64,000 nucleotides of DNA from Oligoflexus sp. (GTDB lineage Bacteria; Bdellovibrionota_B; Oligoflexia; Oligoflexales; Oligoflexaceae), in NCBI GenBank assembly GCA_014378195.1, contig JACMOC010000017.1, positions 124,001-188,000 on the forward strand. Direction: 5' to 3'. The first letter of the stretch is position 1, and each line of letters begins with the position of its first letter. The position numbers and the translations under genes are program-made. Below, piece by piece: positions 25,293 through 33,955 of the stretch. The notes below the pieces were generated by a model that was not told where the DNA came from, searched no databases, and saw nothing but the letters and a program-made list of their open reading frames with translations.

Positions 25293-26123
25293 TGTGACAC
25301 CATGAAGCCAGTCCGTACCTTAGTTCACGACGCTCACATCTCGCATCTGGTTGTCCACTCCACGAAAAAAATCGTCCGCTCCTTCCAAGATAATGTTCAG
25401 CTCGGGACGCTTCTGGCTTTTGTTGCGGGTAGCGTGAACTCGGTGGCTTTTGTTCAATTTGGAACATATGTGTCGCATGTTTCAGGACATGCGACCCGGG
25501 CCGCAATCGATTATGCACAAGGGGATCTGACGTCGGCGTTTTTGTTTTTGATGGAATTTCTTTGTTTTATTCTAGGGGCTGCCGCTACAGCGTTTCTTCT
25601 CAAAGGCGAAACAGCGGCCTCGGTACGCATTAAATATACAGTCCCTATTTTTTTAGAATTAGGCCTCATTCTACTTTTTATGGTTGGTGTATTATTGCAC
25701 CGGAATCGTCCCTTTGAAGGTCACTATTTCTCACACCTGACGTTTTTGCTCGCGATTGCGATGGGTATGCAAAACGCAATGTTAAGGCAAGCTTCCGGGA
25801 CCCTTATCCGAACGACCCACATGACCGGCGTCGCAACTGATTTTGGGGTGGAAGTGGGGACTGCGCTAAGACACGGAGGCGGCGTTTTCTGGACGTCAGA
25901 ACGAAATGTGCTAATGGCCATGTACGAGGGTTTGCGGGCTTTTATGAGTCGGCTCGGAGTGAGTCGTTTTTTATTCCATGGATTTATCATACTTTCCTTT
26001 TCGTCAGGCGCCGTCGTTGGGACATTGGGATTTCTTATGGCGGAAAGCTATGTCCTCCTGATTCCAATCTGCACCCTCCTTGTGGTCGGGATCCAAGAAT
26101 ATCGACGAAATCCTCAGAAATAG
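25290..26123 (+). CDS. DUF1275 (YoaK-type) membrane protein
   Basis: 277 residues. After about 38 soluble residues come six membrane segments. Family signatures are present: AGSVNSVAFVQFGTYVSHVSGHATR (about 46-70), MGMQNAMLRQASG near 158 and RTTHMTGVATDFG near 175. The function of DUF1275 is not established; a transport role has been proposed. The start is uncertain: the ATG at 25290 lies inside a hairpin arm and the ATG at 25302 has no ribosome site. The 3' end overlaps the convergent AEC gene by 10 bases. Confidence 0.82.
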   Translation: MCDTMKPVRTLVHDAHISHLVVHSTKKIVRSFQDNVQLGTLLAFVAGSVNSVAFVQFGTYVSHVSGHATRAAIDYAQGDLTSAFLFLMEFLCFILGAAATAFLLKGETAASVRIKYTVPIFLELGLILLFMVGVLLHRNRPFEGHYFSHLTFLLAIAMGMQNAMLRQASGTLIRTTHMTGVATDFGVEVGTALRHGGGVFWTSERNVLMAMYEGLRAFMSRLGVSRFLFHGFIILSFSSGAVVGTLGFLMAESYVLLIPICTLLVVGIQEYRRNPQK

Positions 26124-27043
26124 TGAAGATAAAGCATGAAATAGGCAAGCTGCCAAAATCCGACCGTTACTAGGGCAAGACCATGCCCGATCAGAATCTG
26201 CGTCGCGGCGAACTGCCCATCGGCATCATGAATGTGAGCCAAGACAACGGTTATTACAGCTCCGGGCATCGACGAAACGAGCAGAAGTATGGCTTTCGCC
26301 TCATAAGGCAAAGCCCCTCCTTGATACAGCAGTAGGACCATCATAATAAAAGGGCACAGGAGCAGACGCCACAGGAGCAGGAGGGCATGAGCCTTTTTAT
26401 CAGTCCCTGTCCGCGAGGCGAGGGCGAGCTGCGTTCCCAAAATATACATGGAAAGGGGAAGTGTAAGTTTGCCAATCCATCCTAATGCCAAAAGCATTTC
26501 CGGCCAAAGGCCAAGCTTGAGGTCCGGTGCCGCGCGCAGGATAATCAGTGCCGTGAGAATGGAGACGAGTGCAGGGCTGAACATTTTACGCCAGTTCCTG
26601 ATCCCCGCGATCTGAGGGTATGCAAAAGTCCACAGACTGATATCGGCCGCCACACTGCTCATGGCGACCAAAGCTACCCCTCGATCACCCCAGATAAGCT
26701 GGGCGATAACGAGCGGAACGTACGAATAATTTGGCATAATTGAGAGGAACACATAGGCTCGCCGTGTCGGTGTCTCAACTAAACGGGAGCGATTCAAGGT
26801 CAAACGTCCAAACGCTAAGCCCATTATGAGGATAGTGAAAATCAAAATAGGCATACGTGCTAAGCTTGTGATCTCATTCCACTCGAAGCGCGAAAGCAGG
26901 GATGAAAAGATAAGGCACGGGTATATCATTTGAACAAGTAACTTCGACGCTGTCTGATTGAAAGCGGGACGCGCGAAGTCCTTGCGCTGGACGATGAGGC
27001 CGACTATAAGCCCTAGCAGGGCGAAGAGGCTGATCAAAGGCAT
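26114..27043 (-). CDS. AEC-family (auxin efflux carrier) transporter
   Basis: 309 residues with about ten membrane helices in two similar halves. A GLIVGLIVQR start, the IMPNYSYVPL stretch (the family's conserved N-x-x-(F/Y)-x-P region) and LPLSMYILGTQLA near 200 are typical of AEC permeases. Bacterial members export or take up organic anions such as malate or malonate; the substrate here is unknown. It shares a 3' overlap with the DUF1275 gene and is divergent from hemH by 88 bases. Confidence 0.82.
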   Translation of the reverse strand: MPLISLFALLGLIVGLIVQRKDFARPAFNQTASKLLVQMIYPCLIFSSLLSRFEWNEITSLARMPILIFTILIMGLAFGRLTLNRSRLVETPTRRAYVFLSIMPNYSYVPLVIAQLIWGDRGVALVAMSSVAADISLWTFAYPQIAGIRNWRKMFSPALVSILTALIILRAAPDLKLGLWPEMLLALGWIGKLTLPLSMYILGTQLALASRTGTDKKAHALLLLWRLLLCPFIMMVLLLYQGGALPYEAKAILLLVSSMPGAVITVVLAHIHDADGQFAATQILIGHGLALVTVGFWQLAYFMLYLHYF

Positions 27044-27131
27044 AGATAAACCTTCTGCAAAGCCTTATAAAAGCATAAAAATCAGAAGAAGCCAATTTGC
27101 AGACATTCAGTTGTAGAATAAAGGGTGATCA

Positions 27132-28145
27132 ATGGGGAAGACAGGCGTCCTTCTAATAAATCTCGGCAGTCCCGATGGTCCCGATACAGCTTCCGTTCGG
27201 CGCTATCTGCGCGAATTTCTCTTTGATCCACGGGTTATCGATATCCCGCCGGTGCAGAGATGGCTGCTCGTCTATGGCGTTATTTCGATCTTTCGCTCCC
27301 CAAACAGCGCGCATGCCTACCAAAAAATCTGGACGACGAAAGGCTCGCCATTGGTAGAAGCCGGTCGAGATCTGGCGAGACGCGTTCAAGACATTCTGGG
27401 TGATGCCTACCTCGTGCGTATCGCGATGCGTTATGGCAAACCTTCGATCGCCTCTGAAGTAAAAGCTATGCTTGATGCGGGCGTCGAGAAAATCCACGCT
27501 TTTCCCCTTTATCCTCAGTACGCAGGTGCGAGCACCGCGTCGAGCGTTGAAGAACTCTGGCGCGTTTTGAGCAAGGAAATTGCCTTCCCTGAAGTCAAGA
27601 TCATCGGCGATTTTTATGATCACCCAGGCTTCATCGCCTCTTTCGCGGAAGTCGCAAAAAAACACCTGGCCGACTTCCATGCCGATCACGTGCTTTTTAG
27701 CTACCACGGGCTGCCGGAGCACCAGATGCAGAGCGCAGACCGCTCGGGCCAGCATTGCCTCAAGGCCCCGGACTGTTGTCAGACGATTACCTCTGTGAAT
27801 CGCCTGTGTTATCGCGCGCAGTGTTTTGCCACAACGTTTGCCCTCCAAAAAGCCTTGGGTCGAACGATGGAAGACTCGAGCCTGTCCTTTCAATCGCGTC
27901 TGGGACGTGCGACCTGGATACAGCCTTACACCGATCAAGAGCTTCCCATTCTTATCAAACGAGGTGTCAAACGTTTGGCGGTCATGTGTCCGGCTTTTGT
28001 GGCAGACTGTCTGGAAACTCTTGAAGAGATTCAAATCCGTGCGGCCGAAGACTGGAAGGCCCTCGGCGGTGAAGCCCTTACCCTCGTGCCTTCCCTAAAT
28101 AGCGAGGAGATCTGGTGTCGTAGTGTGGCTGACATGGTAAAATAA
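27132..28145 (+). CDS. hemH: Ferrochelatase with an internal cysteine cluster
   Basis: 337 residues. It inserts Fe2+ into protoporphyrin IX as the last step of protoheme synthesis. Catalytic His is in FSYHGLPE (about 192) and the conserved Glu in CLETLEEI. Between them are Cys 209, 215, 216, 226 and 231, the internal arrangement linked with a [2Fe-2S] cluster in some bacterial ferrochelatases such as that of Myxococcus. The enzyme is probably membrane-associated at the cytoplasmic face. The start follows GGGTG. It is alone among unrelated neighbours; the next gene, 31 bases on, is a membrane protein of unknown role. Confidence 0.94.
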   Translation: MGKTGVLLINLGSPDGPDTASVRRYLREFLFDPRVIDIPPVQRWLLVYGVISIFRSPNSAHAYQKIWTTKGSPLVEAGRDLARRVQDILGDAYLVRIAMRYGKPSIASEVKAMLDAGVEKIHAFPLYPQYAGASTASSVEELWRVLSKEIAFPEVKIIGDFYDHPGFIASFAEVAKKHLADFHADHVLFSYHGLPEHQMQSADRSGQHCLKAPDCCQTITSVNRLCYRAQCFATTFALQKALGRTMEDSSLSFQSRLGRATWIQPYTDQELPILIKRGVKRLAVMCPAFVADCLETLEEIQIRAAEDWKALGGEALTLVPSLNSEEIWCRSVADMVK

Positions 28146-28176
28146 CTCGTATCATTCGCTTTTTGCGGAGCATCGA

Positions 28177-28758
28177 GTGACCGAAGAAAACAGAACCACC
28201 TGGCAACAGGATATGCGGGTGCGATCGTTTCGAATACTCGGGACTTTTGCCCCACTTTTAATAGCCTCTTTTTTCTTGTCCTCGATGGTGCCCCATAACG
28301 AAGGCGAAAAAGAAATACTCATAAGGCCTTGGGGCGATGCTGTCCTCGTCAAAGGAAGAGTCGACATTCCTCGCCGCACAAGCGAGGAGATCCAGACAGT
28401 TTTTGTCCTGGAAGGCCCGTTGCCTCCACCCGTGATTGACCTCTTCAATGTTCGGGTAAAAAGCCTGGACGGCAACTTCGACAGCAAAAAACGCTGGAAG
28501 TTCAAAGCAATCAAAGCCACCAAATCATCCTGGTCAGCCGTTTTTCCTCTCAGAGTCCCCTCGGGCCAAACTCTCGCCTACCGCCTGAAAACCGAAAAGG
28601 CCTCAGCCGAGCTTGCCGCGGCTAACCTCCACATCATCATCGATCCGCGCCGTTCGGCGGATAAATTCTTTCGCATCGGGGAAATGTTTTTTTACCCAAG
28701 CCTTGCCCTTTGTATCTTCGGCGTCGCAATGCTCCTCTTTGCCAAGTTCTCGACATAG
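28177..28758 (+). CDS. Hypothetical membrane protein with two helices
   Basis: 193 residues from a GTG at 28177 preceded by GCGGAG. One helix near 20-37 and one near 168-188 flank a 130-residue extracytoplasmic domain of strands (EILIRPWGDAVLVKGRVD, IIIDPRR). There is no motif I recognise. It starts 31 bases after hemH and may be in the same transcript. Function unknown. Confidence 0.65.
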   Translation: MTEENRTTWQQDMRVRSFRILGTFAPLLIASFFLSSMVPHNEGEKEILIRPWGDAVLVKGRVDIPRRTSEEIQTVFVLEGPLPPPVIDLFNVRVKSLDGNFDSKKRWKFKAIKATKSSWSAVFPLRVPSGQTLAYRLKTEKASAELAAANLHIIIDPRRSADKFFRIGEMFFYPSLALCIFGVAMLLFAKFST

Positions 28759-28947
28759 CATACTGTCAAAACGTCGCTCAACCCTCGCGATTAAAATCGC
28801 ATAAAACCCTTTCCTACCAATGGTTGCAGAGCCTGCTGCCGCTTTACAGGGCGAGCTCTATTCTTTTCTGTAGAAAAAAAGCCCCATATTTGGGATTTTT
28901 AAATCCTTCAAATGCCTTAGATCATTGTGTCTCGGAGAAATTTAACT

Positions 28948-30144
28948 ATGTTGACTCGCTTAACGCTCACGCTTGCCCTGACCGTGATGACCTCAAGCCT
29001 CGGACTCGCTGCAGGCAAAGATATACTCATCGGTGTTGCTGGCCCCCATACGGGAGCCTCAGCGCCCTTTGGTCTGCAGCTTTGGAAAGGCGCAGAAAAA
29101 GCCGTCGACGATATCAATAAAGCGGGCGGCGTGAATGGTCATATGCTGCGAACGGTCAAAGCCGACGACGCATGTCTGCCTGCTCAAGCGAAGAACGTAG
29201 CGAATAAACTCGTGAACACCGATAAAGTGAACGCGGTCGTAGGGCATTTCTGTTCATCATCTACGATCCCGGCAGCTGGGATTTATCGCGAAAATAATGT
29301 GTTAATGATCACGCCGGCATCGACTAATCCCCGCGTTACCGAAGATCAGGCGTATAAAACCAAGGATTGCCAAGCGATCACCGACAAAAACAAAAAAGAC
29401 CAGTGCGAGCTGAACAACTATTCGACGATCATGCGAACCTGTGGTCGCGATGATCAGCAGGGCGTCGAGGCTGCTAATTTCATCGTCAACAGGCTGCATT
29501 CCAAAAGCGTTGCTATCATTCACGATAAAGATACGTACGGTCAGGGTTTGGCAGACGCTATGCGGACCCACCTTAAAACCTTGGGTCAGCCCGCACCGGT
29601 TATGTACGAAGGTCTGACCCGCGGCGAGAAAGACTTCAACGCTCTGGTCACTAAAGTGAAAGCCGCGAAAGCTGATGTTGTTTATTTTGGTGGTCTCTAC
29701 GCCGAAGCTGGCCCCTTGCTTCGCCAAATGCGTGAGCAGGGTCTCAAGGCCGCTTTCATTTCCGGAGATGGCATTGTATCCAACGACTTTCTATCGGCAG
29801 CAGGCGGCGCAAAATTCGTAGACGGGGCATACATGACCTTTGGAGCTGATCTTCGCAATGTGCCGACAGGCAAAGCCGTTGTCGAGGCTTTCCGCAAAAG
29901 TGGTTATGAGCCGGAAGGGTATACCCTTTATTCCTACGCCGCTGTCCAAGCGATCGCAGCTGCCATGAAAGGCACAGGCGAAATTCAGGATGGCCGCAAA
30001 CTTTCCAAATGGCTCGTTGATAACGGGGCTGAAACTGTCATGGGCCTTGTGCGGTGGACCCCTAAAGGTGACCTCGTCAAATCCTCTTACGTTATGTATG
30101 TCTGGGATAAAGCCGGCAAATACGCTGAAGCAACCAAACTCTAA
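28948..30144 (+). CDS. Branched-chain amino acid ABC transporter, substrate-binding protein
   Basis: 398 residues from the ATG at 28948, with GGAGAAA upstream. Signal peptide about 1-22, then a two-lobed periplasmic binding protein of the LivJ/LivK type: ILIGVAGPHTG, GGVNGHMLRTV, VVGHFCSSSTIPAA, RTCGRDDQQG and ISGDGIVSNDF. A short insertion with two Cys (about 140-160) breaks the usual NPxLTE...RVCGRDD distance and may carry a disulfide. It should bind Leu/Ile/Val or related ligands and deliver them to LivHMGF, encoded directly downstream. Confidence 0.93.
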   Translation: MLTRLTLTLALTVMTSSLGLAAGKDILIGVAGPHTGASAPFGLQLWKGAEKAVDDINKAGGVNGHMLRTVKADDACLPAQAKNVANKLVNTDKVNAVVGHFCSSSTIPAAGIYRENNVLMITPASTNPRVTEDQAYKTKDCQAITDKNKKDQCELNNYSTIMRTCGRDDQQGVEAANFIVNRLHSKSVAIIHDKDTYGQGLADAMRTHLKTLGQPAPVMYEGLTRGEKDFNALVTKVKAAKADVVYFGGLYAEAGPLLRQMREQGLKAAFISGDGIVSNDFLSAAGGAKFVDGAYMTFGADLRNVPTGKAVVEAFRKSGYEPEGYTLYSYAAVQAIAAAMKGTGEIQDGRKLSKWLVDNGAETVMGLVRWTPKGDLVKSSYVMYVWDKAGKYAEATKL

Positions 30145-30167
30145 GCGAAGCTAAAAAAGAGGCCAGC

Positions 30168-31085
30168 GTGGATCTTTATGTACTCGGGCAGCAAATAGTA
30201 AACGGATTGGTTTTAGGGTCGACCTATGGCCTGATCGCCGTCGGTTACACAATGGTTTACGGTATCATCGGCATGATAAATTTTGCACATGGCGAAGTTT
30301 ATATGGTCTCTGCCTATCTCACGGCTATTGGCTTGGCGGTGCTCGCTTATTTTGGGATTAGCAGCCCTTGGCTATTGATCAGCCTCACTATGGTTTTTGC
30401 TATACTGTTTACAAGTTTGCTTGGCATCACGATCGAACGCCTCGCTTATCGTCCCCTGAGGAAAGCGAATCGCCTGGCCCCGCTCATTTCCGCAATCGGT
30501 GTTTCGCTTATCCTGCAGAACTATGTTCAGCTCAGTCAAGGCGCCAAAAACCAGGGTGTTCCCACCTTGATTGAAGGCGTGTTCCGTATGGGTTCCGAAG
30601 ACCATTTTTTTCAAATCACCTATATGCAGATGCTGATAGTCGTCGTCGCGTTGATCGCGATGGGACTGTTGAATTTCGTGGTGCAAAAGACAGCTCTTGG
30701 ACGGGCCTGCCGCGCGACTCAACAGGATCGTCAGATGGCGCAAATTTTAGGCATCGACACCGATAAGGTCATCGCTCTCGTCTTTGGTATCGGCGCAGCC
30801 CTTGCCGCCGTGGCAGGCGTTTTGATTACTCTCAATTACGGAAGCTTTGATTTTTTCGTGGGATTCGTGACGGGAATCAAAGCCTTTACAGCCGCTGTCC
30901 TGGGCGGCATCGGCTCGCTTCCGGGCGCCATGCTTGGCGGCATCCTGCTTGGGCTTGCCGAATCGCTTTTCTCAGGCTTTGTGAATTCCGACTACAAAGA
31001 TGTCTTTGCCTTTGCCTTGCTGGTCGGAATCCTTATTTTCAGGCCCAGCGGCCTTCTTGGTAAACCATCGGTGGAAAAGGTTTGA
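30168..31085 (+). CDS. livH: Branched-chain amino acid ABC permease LivH
   Basis: 305 residues, eight or so membrane helices, starting with GTG at 30168 after a GAGG site. Family signatures: GLVLGSTYGLIAVGYTMVYGIIGMINFAHGEVYM (about 13-45) and the EAA-like loop ACRATQQDRQMAQILGID near 180, which contacts the ATPases. Near 245, KAFTAAVLGGIGSLPGAMLGG is the conserved end region. It forms the inner-membrane channel with LivM. The genes livH, livM, livG and livF follow without gaps. Confidence 0.95.
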   Translation: MDLYVLGQQIVNGLVLGSTYGLIAVGYTMVYGIIGMINFAHGEVYMVSAYLTAIGLAVLAYFGISSPWLLISLTMVFAILFTSLLGITIERLAYRPLRKANRLAPLISAIGVSLILQNYVQLSQGAKNQGVPTLIEGVFRMGSEDHFFQITYMQMLIVVVALIAMGLLNFVVQKTALGRACRATQQDRQMAQILGIDTDKVIALVFGIGAALAAVAGVLITLNYGSFDFFVGFVTGIKAFTAAVLGGIGSLPGAMLGGILLGLAESLFSGFVNSDYKDVFAFALLVGILIFRPSGLLGKPSVEKV

Positions 31086-32333
31086 ATGAACATGAGTCGT
31101 CCCCGATTATCCAAAACTCTCGTGCTCTCCGCCTTTGCCGCTGTCGTCGCTTTGATTCTAACCGGTCCCCTGTCGGGTCTGGTCCTCGAAGGTTATGATT
31201 TCAAAACGCGCTTTTCAGCCCCACTCCAGATTGCTGCTTTTGTTTTGATTGTGCGTTTTATCGCAGGGCTTCTGCCCGAATCCTGGTTAGCGCCTCGTCA
31301 AAAGAATGAGGCTGCGCCTCGGGCGACGCGTTTCAAGACATGGCAGCTGGTCCTTGGCGGCCTGCTTGTCTACATCGCTCTTGCAAGCCTTGTGCTCATA
31401 GCCTCGAAGTACTGGTTATCTGTCGGTATTTTGGCTTTGATCTACATTTTGCTGGGGCTTGGCCTCAACATTGTTGTTGGCTTTGCAGGGTTGCTTGACC
31501 TTGGTTTTGTCGGCTTTTACGCTGTCGGGGCCTATGGTTATGCCCTCGGTCATCAGTATTTGGGACTTGGCTTTTGGGCCGCTATTCCACTTGCTGCTAT
31601 GCTAGCCGGCTTGTTTGGAATGATCCTTGGATTTCCCGTATTGCGCATGCATGGCGATTACTTGGCAATCGTAACGCTTGGCTTTGGAGAAATCATTCGC
31701 CTCGTACTGAACAACTGGATCGCCTTTACGGGCGGACCCAATGGGATCGATGCGCCGGCGCCGACCTTTTTCGGCTGGGAATTTAAGGCCAACGCCACGC
31801 AGGGCGGGGTTCCTTTTCACGAGGTGTGGGGGCTCGATTATTCGAGCGGCATGTTAGACGGATTTATTTTTCTCGTCCTTCTTACCGTCGTGGCGCTCGT
31901 TATTTATGCTGTTACTAGACTAAGGGGCATGCCTATAGGCAGGGCCTGGGAGGCGCTGCGCGAGGATGAAATCGCCTGTCGCTCCCTCGGTCTCAATCAT
32001 GTGTTCACGAAACTCTCGGCCTTTGCGATGGGCGCGTCCATCGGCGGCCTGGCGGGAGTGTTTTTTGCAGCGTCGCAGGGCTTTGTTTCGCCTGTATCCT
32101 TCAGCTTTTTTGAATCAGCGCTGGTCCTGGCGATCGTTGTATTGGGTGGTCTCGGTTCCGTAACCGGCGTGATACTGGCTGCTTTGTTTTTGACCCTTAT
32201 GCCTGAGGCTCTGCGCGAGTTTTCTGATTATAGGATATTGATTTTTGGGTTTGCCATGGTTCTCATTATGATCTGGCGTCCGCGCGGAATGATTCAGCAA
32301 CGCCGACCATTCTTCACGAGGGCCAAGGGATGA
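31086..32333 (+). CDS. livM: Branched-chain amino acid ABC permease LivM
   Basis: 415 residues. The first 110 residues hold two extra membrane segments, as in the long form of LivM; the conserved core starts near 120 with LGLGLNIVVGFAGLLDLGFVGFYAVGAY. The ATPase-contact loop GRAWEALREDEIACRSLGLN is near 285 and the VLGGLGSVTGV motif near 355. It pairs with LivH to form the pore. The start follows the livH stop at once; the stop overlaps livG by four bases. Confidence 0.95.
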   Translation: MNMSRPRLSKTLVLSAFAAVVALILTGPLSGLVLEGYDFKTRFSAPLQIAAFVLIVRFIAGLLPESWLAPRQKNEAAPRATRFKTWQLVLGGLLVYIALASLVLIASKYWLSVGILALIYILLGLGLNIVVGFAGLLDLGFVGFYAVGAYGYALGHQYLGLGFWAAIPLAAMLAGLFGMILGFPVLRMHGDYLAIVTLGFGEIIRLVLNNWIAFTGGPNGIDAPAPTFFGWEFKANATQGGVPFHEVWGLDYSSGMLDGFIFLVLLTVVALVIYAVTRLRGMPIGRAWEALREDEIACRSLGLNHVFTKLSAFAMGASIGGLAGVFFAASQGFVSPVSFSFFESALVLAIVVLGGLGSVTGVILAALFLTLMPEALREFSDYRILIFGFAMVLIMIWRPRGMIQQRRPFFTRAKG

Positions 32334-33184
32334 GCACACTCCTCGATCTCAATTCGGTCTCCCTACAGTTCGGCGGCATCATTGCCCTCAACAGGGTCAG
32401 TCTCTCGGTTGAAGAGGGGAGTATCACCGCAATTATCGGACCAAACGGTGCGGGGAAAACCACTCTATTCAATTGCATTACAGGTTTTTATAGGGCGCAG
32501 GACGGACAGATTCTCCTCTCTACCAAACACAAGCCACTTGATCTCGTTCAGCTTCTGGGAGGCAAATTTAGGCTCTTCGATGCCCCTTGGTCCAATATCA
32601 AAAAGGTGTTTTACGGCTTTTTTGGAGGCACGCATCTTGTCGCGCGCGCTGGTATCGCAAGAACTTTTCAAAATATCCGGCTCTTCAGCGAAATGACCGT
32701 TGTGGAGAACCTGCTGGTTGCCCAACATCGTCATCTCAACCGCAATGTGCTTGCAGGGTTTTTGAATTTGCCAGGGTATCGAAAAGCCGAAGCCAAAGCT
32801 CTGGAGTGCGCTTTTTTCTGGCTTGATATCATAGGCCTCAGCGACCTTGCGAACCAACCGGCAGCAGCGCTGTCATACGGCAACCAAAGGCGCCTTGAAA
32901 TCGCGCGCGCCATGTGCACCGAACCGCGCTTGATTTGCCTTGACGAGCCAGCTGCGGGGCTCAATCCCAACGAAACGGATCAGCTCTCTTTGCTCGTGAA
33001 ACGCCTGCGTGATGAGTTTAAAGTGACTGTTTTGGTCATCGAACATGATATGTCCCTCGTCATGTCCATTTCGGATCATATCGTCGTACTCAACTATGGT
33101 GAAGTCATAGCCAAGGGCAGCCCTAAGGAGGTTCAAGCGAACCCTAAAGTGCTCGCGGCCTACCTCGGATCGGATGAAGACTAG
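32330..33184 (+). CDS. livG: Branched-chain amino acid ABC ATPase LivG
   Basis: 284 residues, about 30 longer than usual. Walker A is GPNGAGKTT (about 37), the signature is LSYGNQRRLEIARAM (about 180) and Walker B is LICLDEPAAGLNP (about 200), with a switch His in VIEHDMSLV. The extra length is an insertion of about 40 residues (64-104, LLGGKFRLFDAPW to FFGGTHLV) between Walker A and the conserved ARAGIARTFQNIRLF, where other LivG proteins have a short loop. It drives transport by ATP hydrolysis at the inner face of the membrane. Confidence 0.94.
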   Translation: MSTLLDLNSVSLQFGGIIALNRVSLSVEEGSITAIIGPNGAGKTTLFNCITGFYRAQDGQILLSTKHKPLDLVQLLGGKFRLFDAPWSNIKKVFYGFFGGTHLVARAGIARTFQNIRLFSEMTVVENLLVAQHRHLNRNVLAGFLNLPGYRKAEAKALECAFFWLDIIGLSDLANQPAAALSYGNQRRLEIARAMCTEPRLICLDEPAAGLNPNETDQLSLLVKRLRDEFKVTVLVIEHDMSLVMSISDHIVVLNYGEVIAKGSPKEVQANPKVLAAYLGSDED

Positions 33185-33907
33185 ATGAAACCAACGCCAA
33201 TCCTCGAATTAAAAGACGTGAGTGTTGCCTATGGTCCGACGAAGGTCCTTCACGCGGTTAACCTCCATGTGATGCCGGGCGAAATCGTCACCTTGATCGG
33301 GAGCAACGGTGCCGGTAAAACGACGCTTCTTAAAAGCCTCTATTCAGCGCCTGCGCCTTATAGCGGTTCTATCTTTTTAAACGATTTCGACATCACATCT
33401 ATACCCACGCATGAAGTCTCAAAACGAGGCATGTCGCTCGTACCCGAAGGCCGCCGTATCTTTCCCGCGATGTCGGTCGTAGAAAACCTTGCCATGGGTC
33501 TCGTCGCATGCGCTGATAAAAGCCACGAGCAAGCGACCCTCAAAAAGATTTATGAGCTCTTTCCGAGGCTCTACGAGCGGCGCGAGCAGAGGGCGGGAAC
33601 ATTGTCGGGTGGTGAGCAGCAGATGCTAGCCATAGGCCGGTCCATGATGGCCAAACCCAGACTTTTGCTTCTCGACGAGCCAAGCCTTGGTCTTGCTCCT
33701 CTCATCGTCAAGGCGATTTTCACCACCCTTAAGCAAATTGCAGCCGACGGCACAACAATTTTTATCGTCGAACAAAATGCCAATCAAGCCCTTAAACTTG
33801 CTGACAGAGCGTATGTCCTGGCGAACGGCGTGATTACCCTGACCGGTTCTGGAGCCGAACTCTTAAGCCATGACGAGGTGCGAAAAGCGTACCTCGGGGC
33901 TCATTAA
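33185..33907 (+). CDS. livF: Branched-chain amino acid ABC ATPase LivF
   Basis: 240 residues, typical length. Walker A is GSNGAGKTT (about 40), the Q-loop region RGMSLVPEGRRIFPAMSVVENL matches LivF, the signature is LSGGEQQMLAIGRSMM (about 140) and Walker B is LLLLDEPSLGLAP. It pairs with LivG. The start codon follows the livG stop directly. It ends the transporter operon; the PDZ-thioredoxin gene 48 bases downstream probably has its own promoter. Confidence 0.95.
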   Translation: MKPTPILELKDVSVAYGPTKVLHAVNLHVMPGEIVTLIGSNGAGKTTLLKSLYSAPAPYSGSIFLNDFDITSIPTHEVSKRGMSLVPEGRRIFPAMSVVENLAMGLVACADKSHEQATLKKIYELFPRLYERREQRAGTLSGGEQQMLAIGRSMMAKPRLLLLDEPSLGLAPLIVKAIFTTLKQIAADGTTIFIVEQNANQALKLADRAYVLANGVITLTGSGAELLSHDEVRKAYLGAH

Positions 33908-33955
33908 AGGCGCGCAAGCTGATATACTCAGCAGACCCTTTCTGATGAGGCTTTT

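Noticed and set aside
28869-28900. Terminator upstream of the branched-chain transporter operon
   Set aside because: Only a four-base CCCA/TGGG stem between A and T runs; too weak to call.
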